From: JABFRJ01 sp031365465
Lineage (GTDB): Bacteria > Pseudomonadota > Alphaproteobacteria > Rhizobiales > Hyphomicrobiaceae
Length of the DNA: 24,432 bases
Direction: 5' to 3'
NCBI GenBank assembly: GCA_031365465.1
Contig: JANLYD010000411.1
Span: 1 to 24,432, forward strand
Shown here: piece by piece, positions 22,937-24,432 of the stretch
How positions within the stretch are numbered: position 1 is the first letter of the stretch
How the letters are laid out: each line of letters begins with the position of its first letter
Notes under the pieces: generated by a model
Seen by the model: the letters and a program-made list of their open reading frames with translations, nothing else
What the model was told of the DNA's origin: nothing
Database searches by the model: none
Program-made: the position numbers and the translations under genes

Positions 22937-24432
22937 TCAGGCCGGCACCACATAGCCGTCGCGCCGTGGGTCACATCCTCCCGACATTAGACCAGATGCG
23001 GGATCGCGGCTGACCCCGTGCATGCCACCGACGCGCCACGTCCAATCTTCGCTAGCGACGATGGCGTGACCGCGCGCGGCCAATGCGTTTATCACAGGCG
23101 CGGCGATCCGCGTTTCCGGCTCGATCTGGCGACCGTCCCAAAGGCGTATGCGAGGCTGTTCGATTGCGCGCTGAACGGGATGGCCGAAGTCCACGAACTG
23201 AACGAGCGCCTGCACCTGCGTCTGCAATATCCCGTAACTGCCGGGCGTACCGAGCGCCAACACGGGATCGCCGCCACGCAGCGAGATCGTCGGGGCCATG
23301 CACATCGGCAGAGCATCGCCTGGCTTCGAGCGATTGGGCGAATTGGGTTGGACGTCGGCCCAATACAAAAAGTTGTTCAACGTCACGCCGGTGCCGGGCA
23401 CGATGACCGCCGAGCCGTAGGGCGATCCGAGGCTGTTGGTGAGGCAGACGAGATTGCCATCGGCATCGCCAATCGACATCGAGGTCGTGTGGTGCTCGCC
23501 GGCCGGCATGCCCACCCACTGTTCCGTCGGCCCGTCGATCACCGCACCATCTCCGACGCGCGCGCGCAGCTTGCCGACGTTGTCGTCCGACAGCAGTTCA
23601 ACGAGCTTGGCAGCCGCCGGATTGTTGTAGGCGATGCGCTGGCCGGCGGCGAGGCGAATGGCGCGCACGACCGTATCCAGGTGCTCGATACCGTTATTTT
23701 CCATGCGGCCGATTTCGAAGCCGTCGAGAATGCGCAGGGCGAGCAGCATCTGGAACCCTTCGCACGGCGGCGGCGGCAGGTTCACCAGCATATCGCGATA
23801 GCGGGCGGTTGTGGGGTCGCTCCAGGATTGCGGGATCGACGTCGCCGCCGCTTCCAGATCCGCCATCGTCACCGAGCCGCCGGTTGCCGCCAGATGCGCG
23901 ACGAGCGCTTGGCCAAGCGCTCCACCATAAAGGTGAGCAGGACCGAGCTTGGCGATTGCTTCATAGGTCGATGCAAGTTCGGGCTGTTTCAGAACGCTGC
24001 CGAGCGCAATCCTGCCGGAGCCATCGGTGTAGTTTTTGGCCCACGGCGCATAGAGTTCAGGGAATTTTTCGATATCCGGCGCGGTGGCGTTCGACTCGAG
24101 AACGTTGAACTCCGTGTAGCCGTAGCCGTCACGCGCGGTTGCGATCGCGGGCTGCAGACAATCGCCGAAGGAAAGTTTTCCATACCGCTTGTTGAGCTCG
24201 GCCCAGCCGGCAAGATTGCCGGGGGTGCCGACGGCATGAGAGCCGCGCTGCATCTCCTCGCGATGCTTGAACTTCTGATAGGGAAATTGAAGGGGTATCG
24301 GCGGTACGAAGTTGAGCGTGCGTACACGCTTTTCCTTGGCGACCCAGCAGGTGGCCAAGCCCATGCCGGAGAGAGAGGACATGAACGGCTCGACCACGGT
24401 CAACGTCGATGCCACCGCGACAACGGCATCGA
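22937..24432 (-). CDS. Gamma-glutamyltransferase, 5' end beyond the window
   Basis: This gene is partial: the reading frame continues through the window edge (DAVVAVASTLTVVEPFMSSL), which is the family's N-terminal core, so about 50 residues and any signal peptide are missing. Members hydrolyse or transfer gamma-glutamyl groups, for example from glutathione, after self-cleavage into two subunits. The cleavage and catalytic site is HHTTSMSIGDADGNLVCLTN; the nucleophile Thr is encoded at 23486-23488. RGSHAVGTPGNLAGWAELNK, LPMCMAPTISL and LGTPGSYGILQT are further family motifs. The nucleophile and surroundings look intact. Some homologs act on other N-terminal nucleophile substrates, such as cephalosporin side chains. 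It ends 4 nt from gpt. Confidence 0.93.
   Translation of the reverse strand, partial: DAVVAVASTLTVVEPFMSSLSGMGLATCWVAKEKRVRTLNFVPPIPLQFPYQKFKHREEMQRGSHAVGTPGNLAGWAELNKRYGKLSFGDCLQPAIATARDGYGYTEFNVLESNATAPDIEKFPELYAPWAKNYTDGSGRIALGSVLKQPELASTYEAIAKLGPAHLYGGALGQALVAHLAATGGSVTMADLEAAATSIPQSWSDPTTARYRDMLVNLPPPPCEGFQMLLALRILDGFEIGRMENNGIEHLDTVVRAIRLAAGQRIAYNNPAAAKLVELLSDDNVGKLRARVGDGAVIDGPTEQWVGMPAGEHHTTSMSIGDADGNLVCLTNSLGSPYGSAVIVPGTGVTLNNFLYWADVQPNSPNRSKPGDALPMCMAPTISLRGGDPVLALGTPGSYGILQTQVQALVQFVDFGHPVQRAIEQPRIRLWDGRQIEPETRIAAPVINALAARGHAIVASEDWTWRVGGMHGVSRDPASGLMSGGCDPRRDGYVVPA

Overview
The window looks like chromosomal DNA of a GC-rich alphaproteobacterium, most likely of the Hyphomicrobiales (Rhizobiales). 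The evidence is an rpmH-rnpA-yidC cluster of alphaproteobacterial type, an HWE-family histidine kinase, a FixK-like sensor domain, a phasin-like protein, and a REP-like GTCATCCCGGC palindrome of a kind common in this order. I cannot name a genus. I see no insertion sequence, CRISPR array, rRNA gene or complete tRNA gene.

Layout. (1) 1-3082, minus strand: rpmH (GTG start), rnpA and yidC, driven by a near-consensus sigma-70 promoter at 3054-3082. A REP-like hairpin lies beyond the end of yidC. (2) 3083-3329: an AT-rich intergenic region with two sets of direct repeats of 11-bp period. Each contains GTTC-N7-GTTC (LexA-like in alphaproteobacteria), and one also carries phased TTAA motifs (CtrA-like). 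(3) 3330-9141: a signalling block. It holds a multi-PAS HWE kinase and a convergent receiver-only regulator; a FixK-like sensor domain without a helix-turn-helix, translationally coupled to a phasin-like gene; and a very small histidine kinase followed by a NarL/LuxR-type regulator. (4) 9356-13159: a TVP38/TMEM64 membrane protein overlapping a flavin disulfide reductase-like gene, then a membrane histidine kinase. (5) 13326-15668: a secreted M15A-type peptidase and an orphan family 5 solute-binding protein. (6) 15787-18712: a GNAT-like protein, an unrecognised protein and a membrane-anchored staphylococcal-nuclease-like protein. (7) 18994-24432: a DUF1003 membrane protein, glmM, a fatty acid desaturase, a xanthine phosphoribosyltransferase and the 3' part of a gamma-glutamyltransferase gene.

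How the genes may work together. rpmH, rnpA and yidC serve ribosome assembly, tRNA processing and membrane protein insertion. Region 3 has the look of an accessory stress or redox signalling cluster in which several proteins lack a usual part: the REC-only protein has no output domain, the FixK-like protein has no DNA-binding domain, and the small kinase has no sensor and a degraded ATP site. In region 4 the membrane protein and the oxidoreductase are very probably co-translated. The remaining genes are mostly unrelated housekeeping or envelope functions, packed tightly with several overlapping or abutting convergent 3' ends.

The most unusual signals are the phased repeats between rpmH and the HWE kinase, the HTH-less FixK-like/phasin pair, the small degenerate kinase with the CGGAC-type repeats after it, and the TVP38/reductase pair whose catalytic His is replaced by Tyr. 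None is proven to be a new system from sequence alone.
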